Of a stretch of 64,000 bases of DNA, positions 9,351 through 16,699 are shown piece after piece; positions within the stretch are counted from its first letter, which is position 1, and the number at the start of each line of letters is the position of its first letter. The stretch comes from Vreelandella piezotolerans (GTDB taxonomy: Bacteria > Pseudomonadota > Gammaproteobacteria > Pseudomonadales > Halomonadaceae): the NCBI RefSeq assembly GCF_012427705.1, contig NZ_CP048602.1:1860001-1924000 (forward strand), in the 5' to 3' direction. Both the position numbers and the translations under genes were made by a program. The notes below the pieces were generated by a model that saw nothing but the letters and a program-made list of their open reading frames with translations, was not told where the DNA came from and did no database searches.

Positions 9351-10012
9351 GCGACAGCGTCCTGAAGTTGGCCCCGATGTAAACGCAGGGAGCGGTCCAG
9401 TGGCGCAGCAACGCGGCCGCTGTGCGTCACCATCAACATCGCGCAGCGGGTCTCCTTGACCAGTTCAAGCAGCAGCTCCAGCACGCGCCCTGCCGTTTGC
9501 TCGTCTAAATTGCCGGTGGGCTCATCGGCCAGCAGTAGCGACGGGCGCACGGCGAGCGCTCGCCCAATGGCAAGCCGCTGCTGCTGGCCCCCGGAAAGCT
9601 GTTCGGGGTAGTGCGCTTCACGCCCGGCAAGCCCTAACCGCTCTATTAAATGACGGCTCCATCCAGGATCTTCTTTGTTTGCTAGCCTTGCCTGCAAGCT
9701 TAGGTTGTCGGCTACGTTCAGGCTCGGCACGAGGTGAAATTGCTGAAACACCAGCCCTAACTGCTGACGGCGGAGAAGGGCACACTGGGTTTCATTGAGC
9801 TCGGAGAGTGACTGGCCATCGATAACGACTTGACCGCTATCGGGTGTATCCAGGCCAGCGGCAAGATGGAGCAGGGTGGACTTGCCACTACCGGACTCGC
9901 CCATCAGCGCGAGGCTTTCGCCGCGGGCTAGATGGAGGTCGACCCCACCCAGTACCTGGAGTTTGCCCTGAGGCGTGCTGAAGGTTTTACGAAGCCGTTG
10001 CAGAGCAAGCAT
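9347..10012 (-). CDS. LolD-like ABC transporter ATPase (AttF type)
   Basis: A 221-residue ABC ATPase of the MacB/LolD subgroup. Walker A is GESGSGKST (residues 38-46), the Q-loop lies in LVFQQFHLVPSLNV, the signature is LSGGQQQR, and Walker B with catalytic Glu is LLLADEPTGNLD, followed by a switch His in MVTHS. It is the first gene of the operon and drives the FtsX-like permease. Its ribosome-binding site AGGAGA sits 7 nt before the ATG and is half of a perfect 12-nt palindrome (10018-10029), which could influence initiation. Confidence 0.9.
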   Translation of the reverse strand: MLALQRLRKTFSTPQGKLQVLGGVDLHLARGESLALMGESGSGKSTLLHLAAGLDTPDSGQVVIDGQSLSELNETQCALLRRQQLGLVFQQFHLVPSLNVADNLSLQARLANKEDPGWSRHLIERLGLAGREAHYPEQLSGGQQQRLAIGRALAVRPSLLLADEPTGNLDEQTAGRVLELLLELVKETRCAMLMVTHSGRVAAPLDRSLRLHRGQLQDAVA

Positions 10013-10017
10013 AGGTG

Positions 10018-10029
10018 TCTCCTAGGAGA
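10018..10029. repeat. Perfect palindrome covering the ATPase ribosome-binding site
   Basis: TCTCCTAGGAGA is self-complementary and its minus-strand half AGGAGA is the Shine-Dalgarno of the ABC ATPase gene. It could serve as a small operator or an RNA self-pairing site. It may also be chance, because a purine-rich ribosome-binding site preceded by its complement gives such a palindrome automatically. Confidence 0.45.
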
Positions 10030-10135
10030 GAGGAAGCCTGACTATAGCAAAGCACAGGGAATCCTCTCGGGCGTTACGGGTCTATCGTTGCGTGCATGAC
10101 CCTATCGAAAAGTTTCAAAGTCACAAGGAGCGCAT

Positions 10136-10318
10136 ATGGAAAGGATTTACGCGTGGGATCATCGACATGAGCAGGTGGTGTATCGCATTCCTGGCCATAC
10201 CCATAAAGACGGTCGTGAAGATAGTGATCTATCACCGGTTTGGCTGCCTGCATCACCAGAGGAGTTGCCAAGCGGGGTGGCCGTCGATGATTTACGTAAA
10301 GTCGATGTCGACGATTAG
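10136..10318 (+). CDS. Small hypothetical protein, 60 aa
   Basis: A short frame with a good AAGGAG ribosome-binding site 6 nt before the ATG. It encodes an acidic, hydrophilic 60-residue protein (MERIYAWDHRHEQVVYRIPG at the start, DDLRKVDVDD at the end) with no membrane segment, cysteine or motif I recognise. It lies alone between the att-like operon (divergent) and the YheT-like hydrolase. Overlapping frames on both strands exist, but only this one has a clear initiation site. Function unknown. Confidence 0.5.
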   Translation: MERIYAWDHRHEQVVYRIPGHTHKDGREDSDLSPVWLPASPEELPSGVAVDDLRKVDVDD

Positions 10319-10400
10319 AACTGAGAAGAGCGCTCAACCGCCGTTTTTTATCGAAAATTTGCTAAGCTGATCGACGATTTTCTCGGCGGGTACTCATGGC

Positions 10401-11435
10401 ATGCGCTCTTCCCCTTTCACTTTTCGTCCAACGCGTTGGCTACCCGGCGGGCATCTGCAAACGCTGTATAGCCCTCTTTTTCGAGCCACGCCTCGGCTCC
10501 AGCGTCATCGAGAGCGTATCACACTGGAGGACGGCGATTTCATCGATCTGGACTGGTACGGGCCACGAGGGGAAGCGACGCGCTGCGCTATTCTACTCCA
10601 TGGCCTCACCGGGAGCTCGTCATCGCTGTACATTCTAGGCCAGCAGCAGGCGCTGGCCCAGCAGGGTTGGCAAAGTGTGGCGGTCAATTGGCGCGGCTGC
10701 TCCGGCGAACCCAATCATCGAGCCCGTGGTTATCATTCCGGTGCCAGCGAAGACCTTGCCGATATCGTCACGCAGTTAGCCGCACGCTATCCGAATAAGC
10801 CGCTCGTGGCCGTGGGCTACTCCCTAGGCGGGAACGTGCTGTTGAAATATCTCGGTGAGACAGGCAGCCAAAGCATGCTCCGAGCCGCCGTGGCGGTATC
10901 GGTACCGTTTCGGCTGGACCACTGTGCCGAACGAATTCGCCATGGCTTCTCGAGGGTTTACCAGGCGCGATTTCTACGCGGTTTGCGTCATTATGTGGAA
11001 TCCAAACAGAGAGCTTTCCGTACGCAGGGCCGAGAGCAAGAGCTTGAGCGTTTGACGTCTCTGGAAACGTTGGACGGAATGGAAACGTTTTGGGATTTCG
11101 ACGGTCGCGTCACGGCCCCTTTGCACGGCTTTGCCAGCGCTGAGGAGTATTACCGACGCTGCAGTAGCGCCTTCTTCGTATCAGCCATTCAAGTGCCGAC
11201 GCTGATCGTGCACGCCCAAGACGATCCCTTCATTTACCCGCACAGCGTACCCGAGGCCGATATGATACCAGAGTGTGTGACGCTGGAACTCTGGGCCAGT
11301 GGCGGCCATGTTGGTTTCATCGAGGGCGCCCCTTGGCGGCCGCGATATTATCTCGAACACCGCTTGCCGGATTGGCTGGGGACACAGGTGCCTGTTTGTG
11401 CAATCTTGCAGTCCAGGCAGACGATAGCGTCGTGA
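10401..11435 (+). CDS. YheT-family alpha/beta hydrolase
   Basis: A 344-residue alpha/beta hydrolase. The N-terminus RWLPGGHLQTLYSPLF is the YheT/ABHD1-3 family signature, and the nucleophile elbow is GYSLGG with Ser141. The oxyanion region HGLTGSSSSLYI (about residues 69-80) and the late SGGHVGFIEG segment, carrying the presumed catalytic His, are also present. Relatives include esterases and lipases of unknown physiological substrate; E. coli YheT is uncharacterised. The ATG at 10401 is used, since another ATG at 10396 is in a different frame. It has its own spacing from the next gene (40 nt) and may share a transcript with the aldo/keto reductase. Confidence 0.85.
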   Translation: MRSSPFTFRPTRWLPGGHLQTLYSPLFRATPRLQRHRERITLEDGDFIDLDWYGPRGEATRCAILLHGLTGSSSSLYILGQQQALAQQGWQSVAVNWRGCSGEPNHRARGYHSGASEDLADIVTQLAARYPNKPLVAVGYSLGGNVLLKYLGETGSQSMLRAAVAVSVPFRLDHCAERIRHGFSRVYQARFLRGLRHYVESKQRAFRTQGREQELERLTSLETLDGMETFWDFDGRVTAPLHGFASAEEYYRRCSSAFFVSAIQVPTLIVHAQDDPFIYPHSVPEADMIPECVTLELWASGGHVGFIEGAPWRPRYYLEHRLPDWLGTQVPVCAILQSRQTIAS

Positions 11436-11474
11436 TCTTTCTATTGATGGTCTGCCTATTGAGTGAGGAGTGGT

Positions 11475-12476
11475 ATGTCAGCGTTTTATGATCGTTTGAA
11501 AGAAGTGGCCTCGCCGCGTATTGGGCTTGGCTGTATGAATTTATCCCATGGCTATGGGCAACACGTGCCCGAGCAAGCGGGCATACGAGCACTTAACGAG
11601 GCCTTCGAAATGGGATATCGCCATTTTGATACGGCCACGCTATATGGTGCGACGGCTAACGAGCGCTTGCTGGGTAAGGCGCTCGCGTCCAAACGGCAAG
11701 GATTCTTCTTGGCTAGCAAGTGCGGCATGGCCATGAACCCAGAGAGCGGCAAAAGAGTGATCGACGGGCGGCCCGAGACGCTGCGCCGCCAATGTGAAGA
11801 GAGCCTGGCGCGCTTGCAAACCGATCATCTGGATCTTTATTACCTTCATCGTATGGATCGCCAAGTGCCCATCGAGGAGAGTGTGGGCGCACTGGGGCGG
11901 CTGGTCGAGGAGGGTAAAATCAGGGCCGTCGGTCTTTCAGAAATTTCGGCCGACACGCTGCGTAAGGCGCACGCCGAGTATCCCATTGCGGCGGTGCAGT
12001 CCGAATACTCGCTATGGACGCGTAATCCCGAGATCGCCTTGAGCCAGACGTGCCAAATCCTAGGGACGGCGCTGGTGGCGTTTAGCCCTTTGGGTCGAGG
12101 GTTTCTCTCCGGCGCCATCGATGCCGATACCGTCTTTGCCGAAGGCGACATGCGCGCCGGAATGCCGCGTTTCAATGGCGATAATCGTCACCATAACCTC
12201 ACGCTGCTGGCGCAGTTCACGGCCGTGGCAATCCGCTTGGAGATCACTCCCGCCCAGTTGGCGTTGGCGTGGGTAAAAGCGCAGGGAAGGCATGTCGTGC
12301 CGATTCCCGGAACACGCTCTGTCACCCATATGCGGGAAAATCTACGAGCTGAACAGCTGGTGTTGAGCGAGCCAGACCTTGCGCTGCTCAACGAAATGAT
12401 GCGTCCCAACGACGTCGCTGGCGCGCGCTACAACGAAGCACAGCAGGCGGATATCGACACCGAAGAATTCGCCTAG
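11475..12476 (+). CDS. Aldo/keto reductase
   Basis: A 333-residue NADPH-dependent oxidoreductase with the full catalytic tetrad: Asp52 and Tyr57 in HFDTATLYG, Lys82 in LASKCG, His125 in YYLHRMD. The cofactor-binding C-terminal segment VPIPGTRSVTHMRENL is typical of the AKR13-like/YhdN group of broad-specificity aldehyde reductases. The start at ATG 11475 is supported by a GAGGAG ribosome-binding site; a GTG at 11463 in the same frame overlaps that site and is less likely. The physiological substrate cannot be read from sequence. Confidence 0.88.
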   Translation: MSAFYDRLKEVASPRIGLGCMNLSHGYGQHVPEQAGIRALNEAFEMGYRHFDTATLYGATANERLLGKALASKRQGFFLASKCGMAMNPESGKRVIDGRPETLRRQCEESLARLQTDHLDLYYLHRMDRQVPIEESVGALGRLVEEGKIRAVGLSEISADTLRKAHAEYPIAAVQSEYSLWTRNPEIALSQTCQILGTALVAFSPLGRGFLSGAIDADTVFAEGDMRAGMPRFNGDNRHHNLTLLAQFTAVAIRLEITPAQLALAWVKAQGRHVVPIPGTRSVTHMRENLRAEQLVLSEPDLALLNEMMRPNDVAGARYNEAQQADIDTEEFA

Positions 12477-12578
12477 TAGACGCGCCATTTATTTTGAGCG
12501 CCGCGTTGCTTTCTATTGGCCCTGCGCTACTATTCTCATCATTCAGACGAGCGTTTCGTCTGGCAAAGGGCCACGACC

Positions 12579-12749
12579 ATGTTAAAAGGCTTAATCGTTT
12601 GTTTTGCGGTGTTGTTAGCACAGTTAAGCGTGCTGAGTATTATCGATGCGCGTCTTTATAACGCTCAAGATGCTCGCCAAGTCACGTCGACGGTCGTCAC
12701 ACCGCAAAAAGAAGAAGATGGCGACGATCACGAGCCGCCGCTGCTGTAA
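12579..12749 (+). CDS. Small single-pass membrane protein, 56 aa
   Basis: A 56-residue frame: hydrophobic segment at residues 4-22 (GLIVCFAVLLAQLSVLSII), then a hydrophilic tail rich in Asp, Glu and Thr ending HEPPLL. The start ATG 12579 has an AAAGGG site upstream. A strong terminator 40 nt downstream supports a real, separately terminated transcript. It could be a small inner-membrane or exported protein. I do not recognise a family. Confidence 0.55.
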   Translation: MLKGLIVCFAVLLAQLSVLSIIDARLYNAQDARQVTSTVVTPQKEEDGDDHEPPLL

Positions 12750-12789
12750 GCATTTCATGGCATACAAGCCGAGCCTTCGGGCATCGAAC

Positions 12790-12817
12790 AAGGGTAGCAT
12801 CGGCTACCCTTTTTTAT
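12790..12817 (+). terminator. Rho-independent terminator after the 56-aa gene
   Basis: Stem AAGGGTAGC / GGCTACCCTT with a 3-4 nt loop, followed by TTTTTT. It serves the plus-strand small gene and lies 23 nt before the stop of the convergent dienelactone hydrolase gene. Confidence 0.85.
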
Positions 12818-12839
12818 TCGGTGACCTTCTACCGTGTGT

Positions 12840-13616
12840 CTACAGCATCTCCTCTAGCCACTGATTGAACGTTGCCCAGGACTGCTCATCGGCACGTGGG
12901 TGGTAACGATCGCTGCCGAAGACACTGAACGCGTGCGGTGCACCCGAATAGATGCCGACTTCATACGTCACTCCCGCGGCTTCCAGTTCCTCCGCTAGAG
13001 TTGCCACATCGTCTAGGCTCACTGCCTCATCAGCACCGCCATGAGCAATGAAAATCGGCGGCGTGTCACTTGAATAGGCTTGCCCATCGGGTGTGTCTAG
13101 TCCGCCATGGAAACTCGTGTAAGCAGCAATATCGTTGGCTTCGCCCGAGCGAGCGATCTCTAGGGCGACTGCACCACCAAAGCAATACCCCATGATGACC
13201 GCCTGTGTGGCGGCGCCTGATGCTCGTGCTTGATCGAGCCCTGCTAGTGTCAGCGTTCGCATGCGTTCGCGGTCTTGATAAAGGGCTTGTGTGGCTGCCT
13301 GCTTGTCTTCAGTGGCCTGGGGACGATTGCCTGCCCCAAATAGGTCGACGGCAAACGCATCGTATCCTTGCTCTGCAAGCATATCGGCGCGCTGTCGTTC
13401 GTAATCATCTATACCGTCCCAATCGTGGACGATGATGACGCTCCCCTTGGCGTTGTCGCCCCCTGAGATGAAATAGCCTTCGAAACGTTCGCCGTTTACA
13501 TCGTAGCTAACGTCCTCTCCACTGGGCGTATACGCATTAGCCGTCGTGGCGAACGACAGCGACGCGAGTGTCAAAAGGCCGAAGCAAGTAAATGAAGTAG
13601 GAATTTTATGGCGCAT
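12840..13616 (-). CDS. Secreted dienelactone hydrolase family protein
   Basis: A 258-residue protein with a Sec signal peptide (positive MRHK, hydrophobic core, cleavage after about Ala28 in TTANA). The mature domain is the dienelactone hydrolase alpha/beta fold with the Cys-Asp-His triad: Cys145 in IMGYCFGG, Asp196 in HGGADEAV, His228 in SGAPHAF. Unlike classical cytoplasmic DLH enzymes of chlorocatechol degradation it is exported and has no catabolic neighbours. It is therefore probably a periplasmic carboxylester hydrolase of unknown substrate. The start at 13616 gives a normal signal peptide; a TTG at 13628 would add four residues. Confidence 0.82.
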   Translation of the reverse strand: MRHKIPTSFTCFGLLTLASLSFATTANAYTPSGEDVSYDVNGERFEGYFISGGDNAKGSVIIVHDWDGIDDYERQRADMLAEQGYDAFAVDLFGAGNRPQATEDKQAATQALYQDRERMRTLTLAGLDQARASGAATQAVIMGYCFGGAVALEIARSGEANDIAAYTSFHGGLDTPDGQAYSSDTPPIFIAHGGADEAVSLDDVATLAEELEAAGVTYEVGIYSGAPHAFSVFGSDRYHPRADEQSWATFNQWLEEML

Positions 13617-13776
13617 GGATCTGTCCAAGTGGGTGTAGGAGTTAAAGCATAGTCAACCCAATCGAAAGGAGAGACACAAACGCGGATGTTTAGCGTGGAA
13701 GACTAAGACTTGCGTCTGGAACTAGCTAACGGCATCCTTGTCCGTTGATAGTATGACCACTAGGGAGCATAGATAC

Positions 13777-14457
13777 ATGGCTTTTAACGATTCGAACACG
13801 GCGAGAACGCAACCCCAGAGTGTGGTGAGCGGCGCTAGTGCCAACAAGGTGTTACGCAACACTTACGCTCTTTTGGCGATGACACTGCTGTTTTCGGCTG
13901 TCACGGCGGGCGCTTCTGTGGCCATGGGTATCCAGCAGATGAACATTTTCGTGTTCTTCATTGGGGCTTATGGCTTGATGTTCTTGGTCCACAAGACCGC
14001 CAACTCCGCGGCAGGTCTGCTGGCAACCTTTGCGTTTACGGGCTTCATGGGGTTTACCCTAGGGCCGATTATTTCTGCCTATTTGACGCTGCCTAACGGT
14101 GGCGCGTTGATCATGAACGCTCTGGCCATGACCGGCCTGACGTTCATTGGCCTGTCTGCTGTGGCGCTGACGACCAAAAAAGACTTCAGCTTCTTGAGTA
14201 ATTTCCTGATGGCGGGTGCCATCGTGCTGATCCTCGCCATGGTGGCGGGTATCTTCTTCAACATCCCCGCGCTGTCGCTAATGGTGTCTGCAGGTTTCGT
14301 GCTATTTGCGTCTGCCGCGATCCTCTATCAAACGAGTGAAATCGTGCACCGCGCTGGTGAAACGAACTACATCCTCGCCACGGTGACGCTCTACGTCTCT
14401 ATCTACAATCTGTTCGTCAGCCTGCTCTCTATTCTGGGTATCATGAGCAACGACTGA
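13777..14457 (+). CDS. Bax inhibitor-1/YccA family membrane protein
   Basis: A 226-residue polytopic protein with seven hydrophobic segments, from LRNTYALLAMTLLFSAVTAG to the C-terminal ATVTLYVSIYNLFVSLLSIL. The UPF0005/BI-1 pattern is clear: the internal GFTLGP region, and the late pair of acidic residues in YQTSEIVHRAGETN associated with the pH-sensing site of bacterial BsYetJ. Bacterial members are proton-sensitive Ca2+ leak channels or interact with FtsH (YccA). A GGGAG site precedes ATG 13777; an upstream TTG frame start at 13738 is not supported. A strong terminator follows. Confidence 0.9.
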   Translation: MAFNDSNTARTQPQSVVSGASANKVLRNTYALLAMTLLFSAVTAGASVAMGIQQMNIFVFFIGAYGLMFLVHKTANSAAGLLATFAFTGFMGFTLGPIISAYLTLPNGGALIMNALAMTGLTFIGLSAVALTTKKDFSFLSNFLMAGAIVLILAMVAGIFFNIPALSLMVSAGFVLFASAAILYQTSEIVHRAGETNYILATVTLYVSIYNLFVSLLSILGIMSND

Positions 14458-14502
14458 TCGTTAGCATGCAGGCTGTCACTTGACGCGGCATCCCCAACAG
14501 AC

Positions 14503-14534
14503 AACAGACCCTACTAGGTAGGGTCTGTTTTTTT
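14503..14534 (+). terminator. Rho-independent terminator after the BI-1 gene
   Basis: Perfect 12-bp stem AACAGACCCTAC / GTAGGGTCTGTT with a 3-nt loop, followed by T5 (seven T in all). It separates the BI-1 gene from the tus operon, which starts 26 nt later. Confidence 0.92.
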
Positions 14535-14559
14535 CACGGGTTCAGTAAGAGACGATACA

Positions 14560-14949
14560 ATGGAGTACGGCTTATTGGTCATGGGCGCGCCTTACGCCAG
14601 TGCAGCACCGCACTCGGCACTTCGCTTTGCCAAGGCGCTCATTGATACAGGTCACCGAGTGGCGGGAATTTTCTTCTATCAAGAGGGAGTTCATAACGCT
14701 TCACAGTTAATGACTCCGCCACAAGACGAACTCAACATGCGTGATGCGTGGATTGCGTTGCACCACGAGCATGGCGTTGCACTGGAAGTATGCATTGCTG
14801 CCGCGCTGCGCCGGGGGATAATGAGCGAGACCGAGGCCAAGCGCCATGGCCAAACGCACTTCAACCTACAAGCGCCGTTCGAATTGACCGGCCTGGGGCA
14901 ATTGCTCGCCCTTCAACAGCGTTGCGATCGTGTGATCACTTTTGCGTAG
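14560..14949 (+). CDS. tusD: Sulfurtransferase TusD
   Basis: A 129-residue DsrE-family protein. The sulfur-relay cysteine is Cys78 in LEVCIAAALRRGI, the same position as in E. coli TusD. The N-terminal YGLLVMGAPYAS and the FFYQEGVHNA loop are family signatures. It forms the TusBCD hexamer that takes persulfide sulfur from TusA and passes it to TusE for 2-thiolation of the wobble uridine by MnmA. It is first in tusDCBE, and gene order is as in enterobacteria. No tusA is in the window. Confidence 0.93.
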   Translation: MEYGLLVMGAPYASAAPHSALRFAKALIDTGHRVAGIFFYQEGVHNASQLMTPPQDELNMRDAWIALHHEHGVALEVCIAAALRRGIMSETEAKRHGQTHFNLQAPFELTGLGQLLALQQRCDRVITFA

Positions 14950-14960
14950 GGAGCAGTACG

Positions 14961-15326
14961 ATGAGTCATGAACAAGAGCGGCTGGTGATCATTCGTCATG
15001 CGCCGTATAGCTCCAATGCCCTGCGAGAGGGGCTGGACGTGGCTTTGGTAGCGGCCGCGTTTGGCCAAACGGTCAGTCTACTGTTTCTTGGGCAGGGTGT
15101 ACTGGCCCTGCTAAAAGAGCAAAAAACGGGTGCGCCAGGGCAGAAGGCGACGCTACCGACCATCGATATGCTGGAGATGTACGACATCGATCAACTGTTA
15201 GTGGCACAAAGCGCGCTGGATGCGCTGCACTTGCAAGTCGACCAGCTAGTAGAGGGGGCGACTGTAGTGGCCGACGAGGGGTTGCCCGAGTTGTTACATC
15301 GCCACTCTCAAGTGATGAATTTTTGA
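14961..15326 (+). CDS. tusC: Sulfurtransferase complex subunit TusC
   Basis: A 121-residue DsrF-like protein. The opening VIIRHAPYSSNALREGLDVA and the middle LLFLGQGVLALL match TusC. It has no cysteine, as expected for the structural subunit of the TusBCD complex. The start ATG 14961 lies 11 nt after tusD with a GGGAG site; a longer frame from 14748 only runs through tusD. Confidence 0.9.
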   Translation: MSHEQERLVIIRHAPYSSNALREGLDVALVAAAFGQTVSLLFLGQGVLALLKEQKTGAPGQKATLPTIDMLEMYDIDQLLVAQSALDALHLQVDQLVEGATVVADEGLPELLHRHSQVMNF

Positions 15327-15338
15327 AAGGGCAGCGCC

Positions 15339-15629
15339 ATGTTACATATTTTGAACAAGCCCACGCATAGCGAGCCCGCAGAACAGATGCTCCTCACCGT
15401 TGCCGACGGCGATAGTATTTTGCTCATCGAAGATGCCGTTCAAGCGTTACTGCACGTTAATTGGCGGGGCTGGCACCTGGAAAATGATATCCACGTGTTC
15501 ATATTGGAGGAAGACGCAATATCTCGGGGTGTATATCCAGCTTCCCCCGTTCCTCAAGATCGATGGCTGGATATGAGAGGGTTTGTTGCGTTGACCGAGC
15601 AGCATACGAAGATTTTATCGTGGTACTGA
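15339..15629 (+). CDS. tusB: Sulfurtransferase complex subunit TusB
   Basis: A 96-residue DsrH-family protein starting MLHILNKP, with the usual hydrophobic core DSILLIEDAVQALL and a C-terminal LSWY similar to other TusB proteins. It is the smallest subunit of TusBCD and has no cysteine here; TusB is not the sulfur carrier. It lies 12 nt after tusC and 3 nt before tusE. Confidence 0.9.
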   Translation: MLHILNKPTHSEPAEQMLLTVADGDSILLIEDAVQALLHVNWRGWHLENDIHVFILEEDAISRGVYPASPVPQDRWLDMRGFVALTEQHTKILSWY

Positions 15630-15632
15630 CTA

Positions 15633-15983
15633 ATGAACGATACAAGTTTATACCGTTATCTCGATGCAACCCAAAAAGTTAAAATAGACCCTGAGGGCTA
15701 TTTAGTTAAGCAAAGCGACTGGGACCATAGCGTTGCCGCGTTATTAGCTGCGGATGAAGGGCTAGCACTGACGGAGGAGCATTGGGAGCTCATTCGTGTG
15801 GTTCGGGATTTTTATACGCGCTACGAAATGGCGCCGGCGATGCGCCCATTGGTCAAAGCCACCAAGCAAGCCCTAGGCGAGGAAAAAGGGCGCTCGGTCT
15901 ATTTGATGCGTTTATTCCCCGGCAGCCCGCCAAAACGTTTGGCTCGTATTGCTGGGTTACCTAAGCCAACGAACTGTCTATAG
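15633..15983 (+). CDS. tusE: Sulfur carrier TusE (DsrC family)
   Basis: A 116-residue DsrC-family protein. The C-terminal swinging arm GLPKPTNCL carries the conserved penultimate Cys115 that accepts sulfur from TusD. The second arm cysteine of true DsrC proteins is replaced by Arg in KRLARIAG, which marks this as TusE rather than a dissimilatory-sulfite-reductase partner. It ends the operon and converges on the XRE-cupin gene 14 nt away, with no obvious terminator hairpin between them. Confidence 0.92.
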   Translation: MNDTSLYRYLDATQKVKIDPEGYLVKQSDWDHSVAALLAADEGLALTEEHWELIRVVRDFYTRYEMAPAMRPLVKATKQALGEEKGRSVYLMRLFPGSPPKRLARIAGLPKPTNCL

Positions 15984-15997
15984 CCGACTGAACAGGG

Positions 15998-16630
15998 TTA
16001 TACCAGATCGCCGCGGGTGCATACTGATAGCACGACCGCATCTTCTTGGCTGGTAGAGACTAGGGCGTGGCCCATGTCACTGTCAAAGTAGATACTGTCT
16101 CCTTCCGCTAGCACTAACGGAGCATAGAATTCCGTATAAAGCATGATGTCGCCGTGCAGTACCATCAAAAACTCTTCGCCATCGTGCCGTACCCACTGAT
16201 GATATTCGTCAAAGCTGCGTGCTCGAACGATCGTTTTAAATGGGATCATGCGCTTTTGCGCGAGCTGATGGCCCAGCAGTTCATGTTCGTAAGTTGGGGT
16301 AGGGTGCAGTTGGCCTTTTCCTTTACGCGTCAGATCGCGACGTCCCATGGTGTAGCGCTCGCGCTTGGGAGGCGTAAAAAGCTGCGGTAGATCGATATCG
16401 AGACCGCTCATTAGCTTCTGTACTACGCTGAACGTTGGCGAGACTTGGTCGTTCTCGATTTTAGAAAGCGTAGAACGAGCAATACCGGTGCGCTGGCTCA
16501 CGTCCTCCAGCGTCCATTGATTAGCTAGTCGAATCTGTTTGAGCCGTTCGCCCAACCGTAGTGGTTCGACGAACGGCTTTCGCCCTGACGCGATGCGCAG
16601 CGCTGCGTGCTCTTCAGAAGTGGCGGTCAT
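15998..16630 (-). CDS. XRE-family regulator with C-terminal cupin
   Basis: A 210-residue regulator: helix-turn-helix at about residues 28-80 (LKQIRLANQWTLEDVSQRTG, then IARSTLSKIENDQVSPTF) and a cupin at about 130-205 (HDGEEFLMVLHGDIMLYTEF, GDSIYFDSDMGHAL). This is the PuuR/SutR-like architecture in which the cupin senses a small metabolite. It is 69 nt downstream of and co-oriented with the histone-deacetylase-like gene, so it may control it and the divergent acetyltransferase. The start is uncertain: 16630 (ATG) fits family length, while an ATG at 16669 would add 13 residues; neither has a clear ribosome-binding site. Confidence 0.85.
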   Translation of the reverse strand: MTATSEEHAALRIASGRKPFVEPLRLGERLKQIRLANQWTLEDVSQRTGIARSTLSKIENDQVSPTFSVVQKLMSGLDIDLPQLFTPPKRERYTMGRRDLTRKGKGQLHPTPTYEHELLGHQLAQKRMIPFKTIVRARSFDEYHQWVRHDGEEFLMVLHGDIMLYTEFYAPLVLAEGDSIYFDSDMGHALVSTSQEDAVVLSVCTRGDLV

Positions 16631-16699
16631 AACGGTCACGTGAGGTAGAGGGCAACATGAACGCCGCATGGTACCACAGCTCTTGCGCTCAGGGCGCCA

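Noticed and set aside
10092..10370. Alternative frames of 87-92 codons on both strands at the small-gene locus
   Set aside because: Only the 10136 start has a proper ribosome-binding site, and the alternatives have irregular composition.
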